Shown here piece after piece: positions 8,552 to 16,393 of a stretch of DNA of 44,841 nt. The translations under genes were made by a program, and so were the position numbers. Position 1 is the first letter of the stretch. Each line of letters opens with the position of its first letter. Origin of the DNA: Candidatus Bathyarchaeota archaeon (lineage in GTDB: Archaea; Thermoproteota; Bathyarchaeia; 40CM-2-53-6); contig VBBQ01000037.1 in NCBI GenBank assembly GCA_005888755.1, positions 11,937-56,777 on the forward strand. Direction: 5' to 3'. The notes under the pieces are model-generated. The model searched no databases and was not told the DNA's origin. It saw nothing but the letters and a program-made list of their open reading frames with translations.

Positions 8552-10137
8552 CCTGCGAATCCTCCTACGCCGTGGCTATGAGCCGGATGGAATCCTCCCA
8601 TCCCACTGAAGGTTGAATGATAGGATCCGTGGGCTATGATTACCGGGTAGTACCCGAAAAAGAGTGGATGTGGTCCATACGTGAACTGCACTGGGGTTCC
8701 CGTGATCTTGGCTGTAGGGTCAATCTCCTTTACTATCTCGTTTCGAACCCCATGGATCATCCTCACTGCCATGGCTACTAATTCGGACCGTTCTAGGCCT
8801 GTAACATAGGTTGCAGCGTAGCCTCTGAGTAACGTAACTGCCTTCTCCATGAGGTCGAGGACCTCGTGGGCCTCGAACACAGGTATGGAGGCGAGAATCG
8901 CGGCTGCGACTATCGGATACTGCAAATAGTTCTGCAGCTGTTCAATAATATACTTCAGTTTCTCTTTTACCTCGTCTGGGTTTAGTTCCCCGATTCCCAG
9001 GAAGGCCGAAGAGATCTCCGTGTCCTCTGATGTCGTGTATCCCCAGGAGTTGAACAATGACCTGAACTGCTGGAATTTGGAACTCAACCCGTCGATTGGA
9101 ACATTCATGATGGCCAGTATCGAAGCAGCTTCGCTTGATTTGGTCAGATTCTTAAACTGGGAAAATCGGCCGATGGGATAGGTGCCGTCGAACCTTCGGC
9201 CTGCCATGATCGTAGCGGCAACTCCAGCGGATTGTTCCTTCGGAACACCCTGATGCCTCAGCTGTTCGTCCAGATTCCTTAGAGTAGCTCCAAGAATTTG
9301 GACGTCCTGACTGCTCAGCGCGGCCATGATCTCAGCGGCCATGAGCTTGTTGGGAAGTGTGGAATCGAACGCCCGAAGAGCCGAGAGGGCATCAGCGAAC
9401 CTTCGACCTATTTTAGCCGTATCCCCTTCGAGTTTGGCTAGTCCTATTCCCGTGCTCCATAACAATGACAGACCTTGATCCCCATTACCATTATCGCCGT
9501 TTTCTGAGTCGTCTAGATCCTCTATCTCAGGGACTTGAGGTCTGATCCAACCCACGTAGGAAGCAGCTTTGTCGCCTATAGATCGCAACTCTGCATAGGT
9601 TGCCTTGATTTCCGTGATGAAATCAGGGAACTCTTGATTGGCTACCCTGTAGTTCCTGACACTGAGGTCGTTAAACACGAGGGTTCCAAGACCCGTAATA
9701 GACAAGTATTCTCCATCACATGCGACCATTCGATCAATCGTGGACTTCTGCTGGATGAGTCTATTCACATTTGCTTCTAGCTGATTTATCTCAGATTCCT
9801 CTCCGAAGATCGCGGCCGTTTCTTTCTGAATCCTCTCACCTAGCTCATCTTTACCCTCTCTTCCTTCAAAGTGGAATTGGAACGAGTGCTCTTTTCGCTC
9901 ATCGGCCTGCAAGGCCTCTTTGGCTTGCTGCTCTGCGGATCTCTCAGTGTCTATTTGCGTTAGTACTTGGGACATTCTGGCAACATCGCTAACCCCCTTT
10001 TCGTAATCCTCTTTTGTCGTCTTCAGAACATAGCCGTTGGCGGACAGGTATTCCAAATCGGTTGATGGAACAGGACTAACGGGTTCTTTCCTATCATATA
10101 ACTGAGATAGAATTGTTCTTACTTCAGTACACTTCAT
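8548..10137 (-). CDS. Helical protein with coiled coil and Gly/His-rich tail
   Basis: A 529-residue protein, with the start taken at ATG 10137. The reading frame is open for 25 more codons to 10212, but a TATA-like box at 10172-10182 lies inside that extension, so the shorter form is preferred. Residues about 50-135 are strongly charged and coiled-coil-like (repeated Glu/Lys/Gln). The middle and C-terminal parts are alpha-helical, somewhat like the bacterial DUF4003 helical proteins. The last 45 residues are aromatic and Gly/His-rich (for example HPAHSHGVGGF), unusual and possibly metal-binding. There is no signal peptide. It is coupled by ATGA to the downstream zinc-ribbon membrane protein and probably works with its cytoplasmic tail. 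Confidence 0.65.
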   Translation of the reverse strand: MKCTEVRTILSQLYDRKEPVSPVPSTDLEYLSANGYVLKTTKEDYEKGVSDVARMSQVLTQIDTERSAEQQAKEALQADERKEHSFQFHFEGREGKDELGERIQKETAAIFGEESEINQLEANVNRLIQQKSTIDRMVACDGEYLSITGLGTLVFNDLSVRNYRVANQEFPDFITEIKATYAELRSIGDKAASYVGWIRPQVPEIEDLDDSENGDNGNGDQGLSLLWSTGIGLAKLEGDTAKIGRRFADALSALRAFDSTLPNKLMAAEIMAALSSQDVQILGATLRNLDEQLRHQGVPKEQSAGVAATIMAGRRFDGTYPIGRFSQFKNLTKSSEAASILAIMNVPIDGLSSKFQQFRSLFNSWGYTTSEDTEISSAFLGIGELNPDEVKEKLKYIIEQLQNYLQYPIVAAAILASIPVFEAHEVLDLMEKAVTLLRGYAATYVTGLERSELVAMAVRMIHGVRNEIVKEIDPTAKITGTPVQFTYGPHPLFFGYYPVIIAHGSYHSTFSGMGGFHPAHSHGVGGFAG

Positions 10138-10171
10138 GATTAGGACCGCGCGGTGCGCGAAAGTGTTGCAA

Positions 10172-10182
10172 CTCTTAAAGTG
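10172..10182 (-). promoter_or_regulatory. TATA-like box for the 8548-10137 gene
   Basis: On the minus strand CACTTTAAGAG lies about 35-45 bases before ATG 10137. This is the usual position for an archaeal promoter with a short leader, and it decides the start codon of the downstream gene. Confidence 0.4.
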
Positions 10183-10230
10183 ATTTGCTGTGACAGCAAG
10201 GATGCACCACACCTGAAGCCATCTGCGATT

Positions 10231-10827
10231 TCAAGTTCGTTTGTGTTCTTCTACAATCCCGAGGAAGTTCTTGAATAGGTCGACGCCCTTCGTCGTGTGC
10301 GATACCTCTGGGTGGAACTGGACCCCAAAAATATCCCTTTTTTCGTGTCCCATAGCTTCGACCGAACAGCTAGTTGACTTTGCGATAACTTCGAAGCCAT
10401 CCGGCTTCCTTACCACCTCATCGTTGTGAGACTCCCATGCGGTAAAACTCGGTCCCAATCCTTCAAGAATTCGTCCATCGTCAAGAACGGAGATTTCCAC
10501 TGGGCCAAACTCCGGTTTCCGCGCAGCTTCAGTCACTCCACCAAACGCCGTTGCCAGAAGCTGGTGAGTCACGCAGATACAGAGCATAGGCAATTTGACT
10601 TGTCTGATTAATCGGGCTGCATCTGCCAGTTCACCTGTTAGTTTGTCGGGAGACCTGACGCTTTGAGGCCCTCCTCCCATTACCAGCGCGTCAGGCTTCA
10701 TAGATTCAAGTTGTTCAAGCGGGACAGATGGTGAGAGTAGTTTTGAGGTCACTCCCAGCTCCTTCAAGTTTCGGACGATAAGGTGGTTGTACTGGCCTTT
10801 CACGTATACGACTGGTATTGTCGTCAA
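10231..10827 (-). CDS. guaAA: GMP synthase, glutamine amidotransferase subunit (A)
   Basis: A 198-residue class I glutamine amidotransferase. In GMP synthesis it releases ammonia from glutamine for the ATPase subunit, which aminates XMP. Seen in the sequence: the oxyanion-strand region GGGPQSV (51-57), nucleophile Cys85, and the catalytic dyad His172/Glu174 in FHPEV. The length is typical of archaeal stand-alone A subunits. The nucleophile elbow is odd: it reads CICVTHQ, whereas this family normally has GICxGHQ, so both glycines flanking the cysteine are replaced (Cys83, Thr87). It starts three bases after the stop of the ATPase-subunit gene, so the two form an operon. GMP-specific assignment rests on that pairing and the SHND segment. 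Confidence 0.92.
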   Translation of the reverse strand: MTTIPVVYVKGQYNHLIVRNLKELGVTSKLLSPSVPLEQLESMKPDALVMGGGPQSVRSPDKLTGELADAARLIRQVKLPMLCICVTHQLLATAFGGVTEAARKPEFGPVEISVLDDGRILEGLGPSFTAWESHNDEVVRKPDGFEVIAKSTSCSVEAMGHEKRDIFGVQFHPEVSHTTKGVDLFKNFLGIVEEHKRT

Positions 10828-10830
10828 GTC

Positions 10831-12051
10831 TTATTCGAACTCGATGGTTCCCGGTGGTTTGGGCGTGATGTCGTAGTAGACCCGGCTCACATTCTCTTCT
10901 TTCATAATCTGCTGGCCGATGTCTTTGAGGATTTTCCAGGGTACTGGAGACACCGCAGCGGTCATGAAATCCCTGGTTGAAACCGCCCTCACGATAATCG
11001 ATAGGGGCCCTCCGCCTCTTCGTTCCTTTACGAGCAATGCGACCCTTGTGATGTCCGGGAACTTTTCGACGATTCCTGTTTGGAGCTGGCGAAGGCGATC
11101 TTGTAGCCAGCCATAGGTCTCGCGGGACTCTTCTGAGAGCTTGACGCCGGCCACTAGACCATAGCATCTCTGGTCACCCTTCACTCCTGTTACTCTGTCT
11201 TCGAATACCTCTGCGTGGACCTCAGACTTTGGAAGTCCAAGTGCTTCACTGGCTGTTTCCGAGATTGTTTTGGTTGAGGGGTCTTTAGCGAACTTGTTTT
11301 CGATGATTGCTGCAAAATACTGCTCATAGTTGAAAGGCGAGAGGCTTGTCTCGACAACCTTTGTCGCCTCTTTGAGCACACGAATCTTCTTCTTGGTCAC
11401 ACTCCCAATGCATCGGACGAGGAGACCTGGTCCTGGAAACGGTTGTCTCTCTGAGAATTCCTTTGGAAGATTGAGGTGGCGTCCGAGCGCTCGGACTTGG
11501 TCTTTGTAGAGGTCAGCCAGGGGCTCGATGATCTTGAATCCGTAGGTTGTCGCGGGGTCTATTCCGACCTGTTCTAGAACATTGTGTTGAGTCTTGATAC
11601 CGCCCTGCGTCTCAATCCAGTCGGGAGCAATTGTTCCCTGGAGGATGTACTCACAACCTTCTTTCTGAGCTTCTTCTCTGAGAACCTGGTAGAATGTTTC
11701 TCGGAATTTTTTCCGTTTTTCTTCCGCGGTTGTTTCTCCTTTGATCGAGGAAAGGAACCGTCCACTCGCGTGGACTAGGCGGAGTTTCAATGATATTGGA
11801 GATCGGGATAGTCTGTCTTTTACTTGTTCGGGCTCACCGGCCCGGAGAAGGCCGGTGTCTATCATAATCGGAAGAAGGTTATCGCCTAGCGCTTGTCTCG
11901 CAACAAGTGTAGCAACGGTGCTGTCCACTCCGCCTGATACTGCGGATATGACCTTCTTGCCTTGCGTGATGTCGCGGATTCTTCCGGTTTCTTCGGATAG
12001 AAAGCTTGACGGGTGGAAGCCTTGGACCGCCACCGACAACCGTTCGCCCAT
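10831..12051 (-). CDS. guaAB: GMP synthase, ATP-pyrophosphatase subunit (B)
   Basis: A 406-residue PP-loop ATPase that adenylates XMP and transfers ammonia to make GMP. The N-terminal third carries the PP-loop SGGVDST (about residues 39-45). The middle has QGTIAPDWIE and FPGPGL, typical of GuaA. The end, YDITPKPPGTIEFE, is the conserved GMP-synthase C-terminus. It is about 100 residues longer than usual archaeal B subunits (about 305-310). The extra sequence lies in the dimerisation domain as two apparent insertions: one before VKGDQR, and one after CYGLVAGVK up to the restart at RAVSTRDFMTA. A TATA box precedes it, and the A subunit follows directly. Confidence 0.93.
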   Translation of the reverse strand: MGERLSVAVQGFHPSSFLSEETGRIRDITQGKKVISAVSGGVDSTVATLVARQALGDNLLPIMIDTGLLRAGEPEQVKDRLSRSPISLKLRLVHASGRFLSSIKGETTAEEKRKKFRETFYQVLREEAQKEGCEYILQGTIAPDWIETQGGIKTQHNVLEQVGIDPATTYGFKIIEPLADLYKDQVRALGRHLNLPKEFSERQPFPGPGLLVRCIGSVTKKKIRVLKEATKVVETSLSPFNYEQYFAAIIENKFAKDPSTKTISETASEALGLPKSEVHAEVFEDRVTGVKGDQRCYGLVAGVKLSEESRETYGWLQDRLRQLQTGIVEKFPDITRVALLVKERRGGGPLSIIVRAVSTRDFMTAAVSPVPWKILKDIGQQIMKEENVSRVYYDITPKPPGTIEFE

Positions 12052-12070
12052 CTTGCCAAGATTCGGTTAC

Positions 12071-12083
12071 GGTAATTTATTAC
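12071..12083 (-). promoter_or_regulatory. TATA box for the guaAB-guaAA operon
   Basis: On the minus strand GTAATAAATTACC lies about 20-32 bases before the guaAB ATG at 12051, which predicts a nearly leaderless transcript. The element is itself close to a palindrome (GTAAT / ATTAC). Confidence 0.5.
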
Positions 12084-12819
12084 TTCTTTCGCTGCCTGAC
12101 CAGCAAATGAGCAAAGCAATGCTTCAAAGTCCAAGGGAGTTCTCTAACAACATGCTTTGATCCCATACTCAGGCCCTCGACGCAACTGACCCGCGAGCTG
12201 CATCCATCGAGCTTGGTGCGGAGAGCACGTTCAAATTCTGGTCTCAGTTCTTCAGGCTAAGGGCAATAGAGGACCGAAATCGCCCATAATCAGCCCAAAT
12301 CTCGAATCTAGGTCACGCCCTGATTCTCGTCCGCAAATCGTTCGGGAATCGTCCTATATTTCCCGTCCTTTTGCCCTGCCGTCAAAGCCTCGAATGCGCC
12401 CTGAATCGCCAGAATCGCTCGTTATCCACGCCAGACAGAAAATCTTCTCCAGAGAAAGAGTAGGGGGTATAGCGCAGAGCATCTCGCGACGCAAGAACGG
12501 GTTTCCGAACAAAGAAGAGATGTGGAAATCCCCCGTTTTCAACCCTGATGCGCCATCTGAACCGGCACAGCCAGTACACGGGATATTTTACGCTGTAAGA
12601 TGGGGATAACTTCCGGTCGATCCGGGCTCAGACTGTGCCTCGATCAACGAGACTCACGTCGAATCATTACCAGACAGCCGGCGTTTCAGAAAAAGGAGGG
12701 TTTTGCGCAGCAGTTTTGCGTGGCATGAGACCAGAGTTCAGAGTTCTCCAAAACTGGACGGAGCTGCGTGGCATGAGTGATCAAGGGCACGCTTCTGACC
12801 GACAGATGTCAAAGTGGAC
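12084..12819. other. Intergenic stretch of about 735 bases without a supported gene
   Basis: It lies between the guaAB promoter and the 3' end of the corrinoid-protein gene. The open frames present are short, lack ribosome-binding sites and read as low-quality protein (many Arg, Ser, Pro), so none is called. I found no tRNA, rRNA or CRISPR structure. The only internal order seen is the 13-base direct repeat at 12717 and 12765, and weak inverted repeats such as CAAAGCA/TGCTTTG near 12112-12155. Confidence 0.5.
12717..12777. repeat. Short direct repeat pair, 13 bases
   Basis: TGCGTGGCATGAG occurs at 12717-12729 and again at 12765-12777, 48 bases apart start to start. It lies just downstream of the corrinoid-protein gene. 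Its meaning is unknown. Confidence 0.5.
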
Positions 12820-13476
12820 CTACGCTTTTGAGATCAGGATCTCGGCGATCTTGCTGAAGGCGCTGAAATAGTCATCCTCCAGCATCGTGAACTTTTGGCC
12901 TGTGAGCCCGTGAGCGCCTCTTCCATAGGCTATGATCCGGAGTTTCCCGCCCGTGTCCTGAATGTGCGTGTTCGCATCAATGAGCTTCTTGGCCGCCGAC
13001 TCTGTAAGCAACGGAACCGCGAGGATATCCGGTCTGTTGTGCTTGACCTTGCTCGCAACCTGTTCAGGTGAAAGGTCGGTTCCCCCGTCAATGGCGGTGA
13101 AACCTCCGATTTCCAGCATAGTCAGCAAAAGCGTCTTGTCGAAACCATGAGGATCGCCTTGCAAAGAGCCAACCATCACGCGTCCCTTGATCTTCTTGTG
13201 GTCAATCTTGATCCTGGGCCTGACAGCGACTAGTGCTTTCTCGGCAGCATCCTCACACTTCTCCACCTCGGCAACAGAATAGCGTTCCATTCCGTGAAGA
13301 TCGGAGACAATGTTCATTGCATCAGCGATCGTGTCGACAACATCGTTCGCACTACCACTCTTCGCAACAATCTCGACCGCGACCCTAGCCGCATTCTCAT
13401 GATCACCTTTCAGAATAAGATCGGTAAGCGTCTTCGACCCATCGTCCGGGATCTGAGCCTGCTCCTCAGTAGTCAT
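12820..13476 (-). CDS. Corrinoid (B12-binding) protein of the methyltransferase type
   Basis: A 218-residue protein (221 if the upstream GTG at 13485 is used). The layout matches MtbC/MttC-type corrinoid proteins: an N-terminal four-helix cap (about 15-90), then a Rossmann-like cobalamin-binding domain beginning VMVGSLQGDPHGFDK. The His of the base-off cobalamin motif is present, but the motif reads D-x-H-x-x-D where the family has D-x-H-x-x-G. The following L-E-I-G-G-F matches the usual second half of the signature. Such proteins carry the methyl group between a substrate methyltransferase and an acceptor. No partner methyltransferase is in the window. Its start overlaps the end of the 3-hydroxyacyl-CoA dehydrogenase gene by 11 bases. 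Confidence 0.82.
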   Translation of the reverse strand: MTTEEQAQIPDDGSKTLTDLILKGDHENAARVAVEIVAKSGSANDVVDTIADAMNIVSDLHGMERYSVAEVEKCEDAAEKALVAVRPRIKIDHKKIKGRVMVGSLQGDPHGFDKTLLLTMLEIGGFTAIDGGTDLSPEQVASKVKHNRPDILAVPLLTESAAKKLIDANTHIQDTGGKLRIIAYGRGAHGLTGQKFTMLEDDYFSAFSKIAEILISKA

Positions 13477-14305
13477 AGAAACCACTCTTCGTCTTTCTTC
13501 CCAGCTTTCCTTCCTTGACCATTTTTTCGAGCAAGGGTGTCGGCGCGAACATCTCGCCGAACTCGGTCTCCAGAACCTTCAACGTTGACAGGACCACATC
13601 TATTCCGATAAAGTCCGCGAGCTTCAGCGGCCCCATCGGATGATTTGTTCCGAGAAGGAACGCTTTGTCGATATCATCGCGCGTGGCAACGTTCTCCTCT
13701 AGGAGCTTAACGCTTTCGTTGATGAACGGCATCAGAGCTCTGTTCACAATGAACCCCGTCCGATCAGCGGACTGGACTACAGTCTTTCCCAGCGTCTCAA
13801 CGAAAGAGGTCGCGGCCTTGACCGAGTCCGGAGACGTACGTTCGCCCTTGATCAACTCCACCAGCTTCATTGTCGGCACCGGATTGAAAAAGTGTAACCC
13901 GAGGACTTTCTCCGGCCGTTTTGTCGCTGAAGCGATCTTGCTAATACTTATCGACGAAGTGTTCGAAGCCAGAATAGTACTCCTAGGACAGACCCTATCC
14001 AGGGTCGAGAAGACCTTCTCCTTGATCCCAGGATCCTCAAACACAGCTTCCACGACGAGATCAGCGTCGCTGCAAGCCTTCGCAAAGTCTGTGCTTCCTC
14101 TAATCTTCGCGTGGATCTGCGACGCCTGCTCCTTGTTAATGTGCCCACGAGTAAGGTTTCTCTGGACATAGTCGTCGACTCGCTTCATTCCTTGGTCGAG
14201 CAGCTTCTGATCCTGCTCAATAACCGTAACAGCGTGTCCGGAAGCAGCGGAAGAGTAGGCAATGCCTGAACCCATTGTTCCCGCTCCAACAACGACGATG
14301 TTCAT
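13466..14305 (-). CDS. 3-hydroxyacyl-CoA (3-hydroxybutyryl-CoA) dehydrogenase
   Basis: A 279-residue NAD(P)-dependent enzyme oxidising 3-hydroxyacyl-CoA to 3-oxoacyl-CoA, or working in reverse. The N-terminal Rossmann fold has GAGTMGSGIA at residues 7-16. The family signature LASNTSSISI and the catalytic HFFNPVPTMKLVE follow, and the C-terminal helical domain contains DRTGFIVNR and GPLKLADFIGID. It is the usual length for the monofunctional bacterial/archaeal type (about 280-290). In archaea such enzymes serve fatty-acid turnover or the 3-hydroxypropionate/4-hydroxybutyrate cycle; which one cannot be told here. It lies in a tight minus-strand run, 15 bases after the nuclease gene and overlapping the corrinoid gene. 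Confidence 0.9.
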   Translation of the reverse strand: MNIVVVGAGTMGSGIAYSSAASGHAVTVIEQDQKLLDQGMKRVDDYVQRNLTRGHINKEQASQIHAKIRGSTDFAKACSDADLVVEAVFEDPGIKEKVFSTLDRVCPRSTILASNTSSISISKIASATKRPEKVLGLHFFNPVPTMKLVELIKGERTSPDSVKAATSFVETLGKTVVQSADRTGFIVNRALMPFINESVKLLEENVATRDDIDKAFLLGTNHPMGPLKLADFIGIDVVLSTLKVLETEFGEMFAPTPLLEKMVKEGKLGRKTKSGFYDY

Positions 14306-14320
14306 GTGTCTTGACGGATG

Positions 14321-15031
14321 TTAGTTGGATTGACTCATAGGGTTTTCCACGACGGCGTGAGGTGAAGTTATGAAGGGAAGATTCTCGTCGTAGGGAGTCA
14401 CATCGCCTAGAAAGCTCGGAAGCTTCTCAACCGAGACGAGTATCGTATTCTCGGACAATTGCGCAGGCGGCTCACGAAGTGTGAGGATGACAGCCAGTGC
14501 TTGCCTCCCTTTCCTCCCTTCAATCGTCTTCTCATTTAGAGTTGCAAGAAGATGCGAAGCGGCATGCCTCTGGTGGTCTGCCGCAGGTCTGAATCTAGAG
14601 AGATAACTGGGAGTGTTCCAGTGCTTACAATCGATCGCAAGTACCAACTCGCCTCGGAATCCAACAACATCGATCTGCCAAGCCCGTCCTTCACCCTTGA
14701 CCCTTACATTCCTCTCAGCTTCAAACCCTGCCTCCTCCAGGCATTCCTCGGCAAAATTCTCGAACTCCTGCCAGGTGAGAACTCGAGCCGCATCTCCCAG
14801 CCGTCCAGCACGAGCGACTTCCAAGGCAAGCTGGATACGAAGCCTTGGACTCAGAGAAACATAGGAATCACCAATCTCGCCAACAACAGGCGTCAGGACG
14901 CTTCTGGCAAAGGATTCCGAAGCTTTCGCGTTAGACGCGATATTCTCCAGTTGGACGCGGTCCGCGATCTTGCTTAGCATCAGAGCTTCAACCAGAACTC
15001 TGACTGTCCCATCTCTCGCATCGTGCCGCAT
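14321..15031 (-). CDS. PD-(D/E)xK restriction-endonuclease-like protein
   Basis: A 236-residue protein. The N-terminal 85 residues are helical, possibly a winged-helix or DNA-binding part. Residues about 90-205 form a restriction-endonuclease-like domain: a glutamate helix (FENFAEECLEEAGF), the metal-binding aspartate in WQIDVVG, and DCKHW with the catalytic lysine, in the order typical of Mrr-like/archaeal PD-(D/E)xK nucleases. All expected acidic residues and the lysine are present, so it should be active. It starts 10 bases after the site-2 protease stop. No methyltransferase partner is present, which argues for a repair or Holliday-junction-like role rather than classical restriction. Confidence 0.78.
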   Translation of the reverse strand: MRHDARDGTVRVLVEALMLSKIADRVQLENIASNAKASESFARSVLTPVVGEIGDSYVSLSPRLRIQLALEVARAGRLGDAARVLTWQEFENFAEECLEEAGFEAERNVRVKGEGRAWQIDVVGFRGELVLAIDCKHWNTPSYLSRFRPAADHQRHAASHLLATLNEKTIEGRKGRQALAVILTLREPPAQLSENTILVSVEKLPSFLGDVTPYDENLPFITSPHAVVENPMSQSN

Positions 15032-15041
15032 TGCGAATCTT

Positions 15042-16262
15042 CTAGAATGGAGAGAACGCGAAGGTCAACAGTAACATGCCAAGCGCCAGAATGTAAAGCA
15101 GTTTTCTCGAGTTGCTGACTGGACTGATGTCGTCGAGAGGTTCTACTCCTGCAAAGCCGCGGCGTGAGAAGAACATGAAAGCGAGAATCAGAATGCCGAA
15201 GGTCCAATACCCGGATAAGAAAAGCAGCAGCAGCCCGATCACGCTGGCAACTCTATGTCCATCCGCGCCAAACACTGCCCTGGAAATATGGCCGCCGTCG
15301 AGTTGCCAAGCCGGAACAATGTTGAGAAAGGTCAAGAGAGCACCTATCTGCGCCGCAAAGAAGAGCTGTCCATCCAAGAGAACGCCAGGTCTCACTCCGC
15401 TAGTAAGACCGGAGATAATTATCAAAATGAGAGGTTGGCCAGGCCAGATGCTGAAATCAATGCTAGAGAGACAGCCCGAAGTTCCAAGCTGAGCTCCACA
15501 CGTTGAACTCCATTGTGCAAGTTGTGTTGCTTGGCTCGCGCTCGGCAATATCCCTATAAGCACACTCAAAGCCGCAATAACAATCGTTACAACGAACCCG
15601 ACTACAGGACCGCTCAAACCAAGGTCGAAGAGCTGATCACGATTGGCAGGTGGCGACTTTAGAGATATGAGAGCTCCGAACGTTCCGATCGGCGGTGGAC
15701 CTGGAACGAAATAGGGAAGCGTTGCGTCCATCTTATGATGTCGGGCCGCCGCCTTGTGCCCGAATTCGTGAAGACCTATGATGGAGAGTAGACCTCCGGC
15801 GAACAACCCCGCCTTGAGATACGGATTCGCCGTAGGATCAATTATCGCAACAAGTTGTTGCTGGAGTACCTGGCTACCGAAGAGGCCTGTAGTCCAGAGA
15901 TAGTAGCCTGCGAGGAAGACTGTTGCGACGGTCGCGAGAAAGAGGCCGAGATTGATATTCTTGTTTGATGGTTTGACTTGAGGCTTCTGGAAGACTTTGA
16001 TAGTAAGACCATCCGTCGTTCCCCTTATCGCCGCGATTAACCCCTGTTGGCGAAGTTGTTCGAGCAGCCGCTGGAACTTCTCCTTAGCCGGCTCTCGGGT
16101 TACTTGAACAGTTGGAATCCCGTTAGGATCCAGGAAAGCGTCTTTGACCTGGAACTCTGAAGCGACCATCGTCTTGATCGAATCCAGTGGAGGCCCAGCG
16201 TATACCGCGAAGCTAGTTTGACTCGCCGGTAAAGGAGTCGGCGATAGGGGCCCATCACTCAC
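15042..16262 (-). CDS. Site-2 protease family membrane metalloprotease (M50)
   Basis: A 406-residue zinc metalloprotease that cleaves substrates within the membrane. It starts at GTG 16262, about 45 bases after a TATA-like GTTTAAATC (16304-16312). Residues 1-95 are a soluble N-terminal domain. Membrane helices then begin near residue 104. The zinc-binding HEFGH motif is at 165-169, and the third ligand motif (PAWQLDGGH) lies near residue 327. Two or three more helices close the protein. It fits the archaeal S2P group with several segments around the catalytic core. It is the first gene of a four-gene run with the nuclease, dehydrogenase and corrinoid genes. Confidence 0.9.
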   Translation of the reverse strand: MSDGPLSPTPLPASQTSFAVYAGPPLDSIKTMVASEFQVKDAFLDPNGIPTVQVTREPAKEKFQRLLEQLRQQGLIAAIRGTTDGLTIKVFQKPQVKPSNKNINLGLFLATVATVFLAGYYLWTTGLFGSQVLQQQLVAIIDPTANPYLKAGLFAGGLLSIIGLHEFGHKAAARHHKMDATLPYFVPGPPPIGTFGALISLKSPPANRDQLFDLGLSGPVVGFVVTIVIAALSVLIGILPSASQATQLAQWSSTCGAQLGTSGCLSSIDFSIWPGQPLILIIISGLTSGVRPGVLLDGQLFFAAQIGALLTFLNIVPAWQLDGGHISRAVFGADGHRVASVIGLLLLFLSGYWTFGILILAFMFFSRRGFAGVEPLDDISPVSNSRKLLYILALGMLLLTFAFSPF

Positions 16263-16303
16263 TCAAGAGTCGCCTGTCTTTCGCGGCTCGCTCCGTTCTG
16301 AGC

Positions 16304-16312
16304 GATTTAAAC
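16304..16312 (-). promoter_or_regulatory. TATA-like box for the site-2 protease operon
   Basis: On the minus strand GTTTAAATC lies about 42-50 bases before the GTG start at 16262, the expected place for a promoter with a short leader. Confidence 0.4.
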
Positions 16313-16393
16313 GTGTTGTCAAACTGAGAGAAATTATCGAATTCGACGACAAGATATTATACATCAGGATTCCCAACTATCTTAGAGAGAGAG

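Noticed and set aside
12394-12871. Two plus-strand open frames in the 12.1-12.8 kb gap
   Set aside because: No ribosome-binding sites, unusual composition, and the second runs into the 3' end of the corrinoid-protein gene on the other strand.
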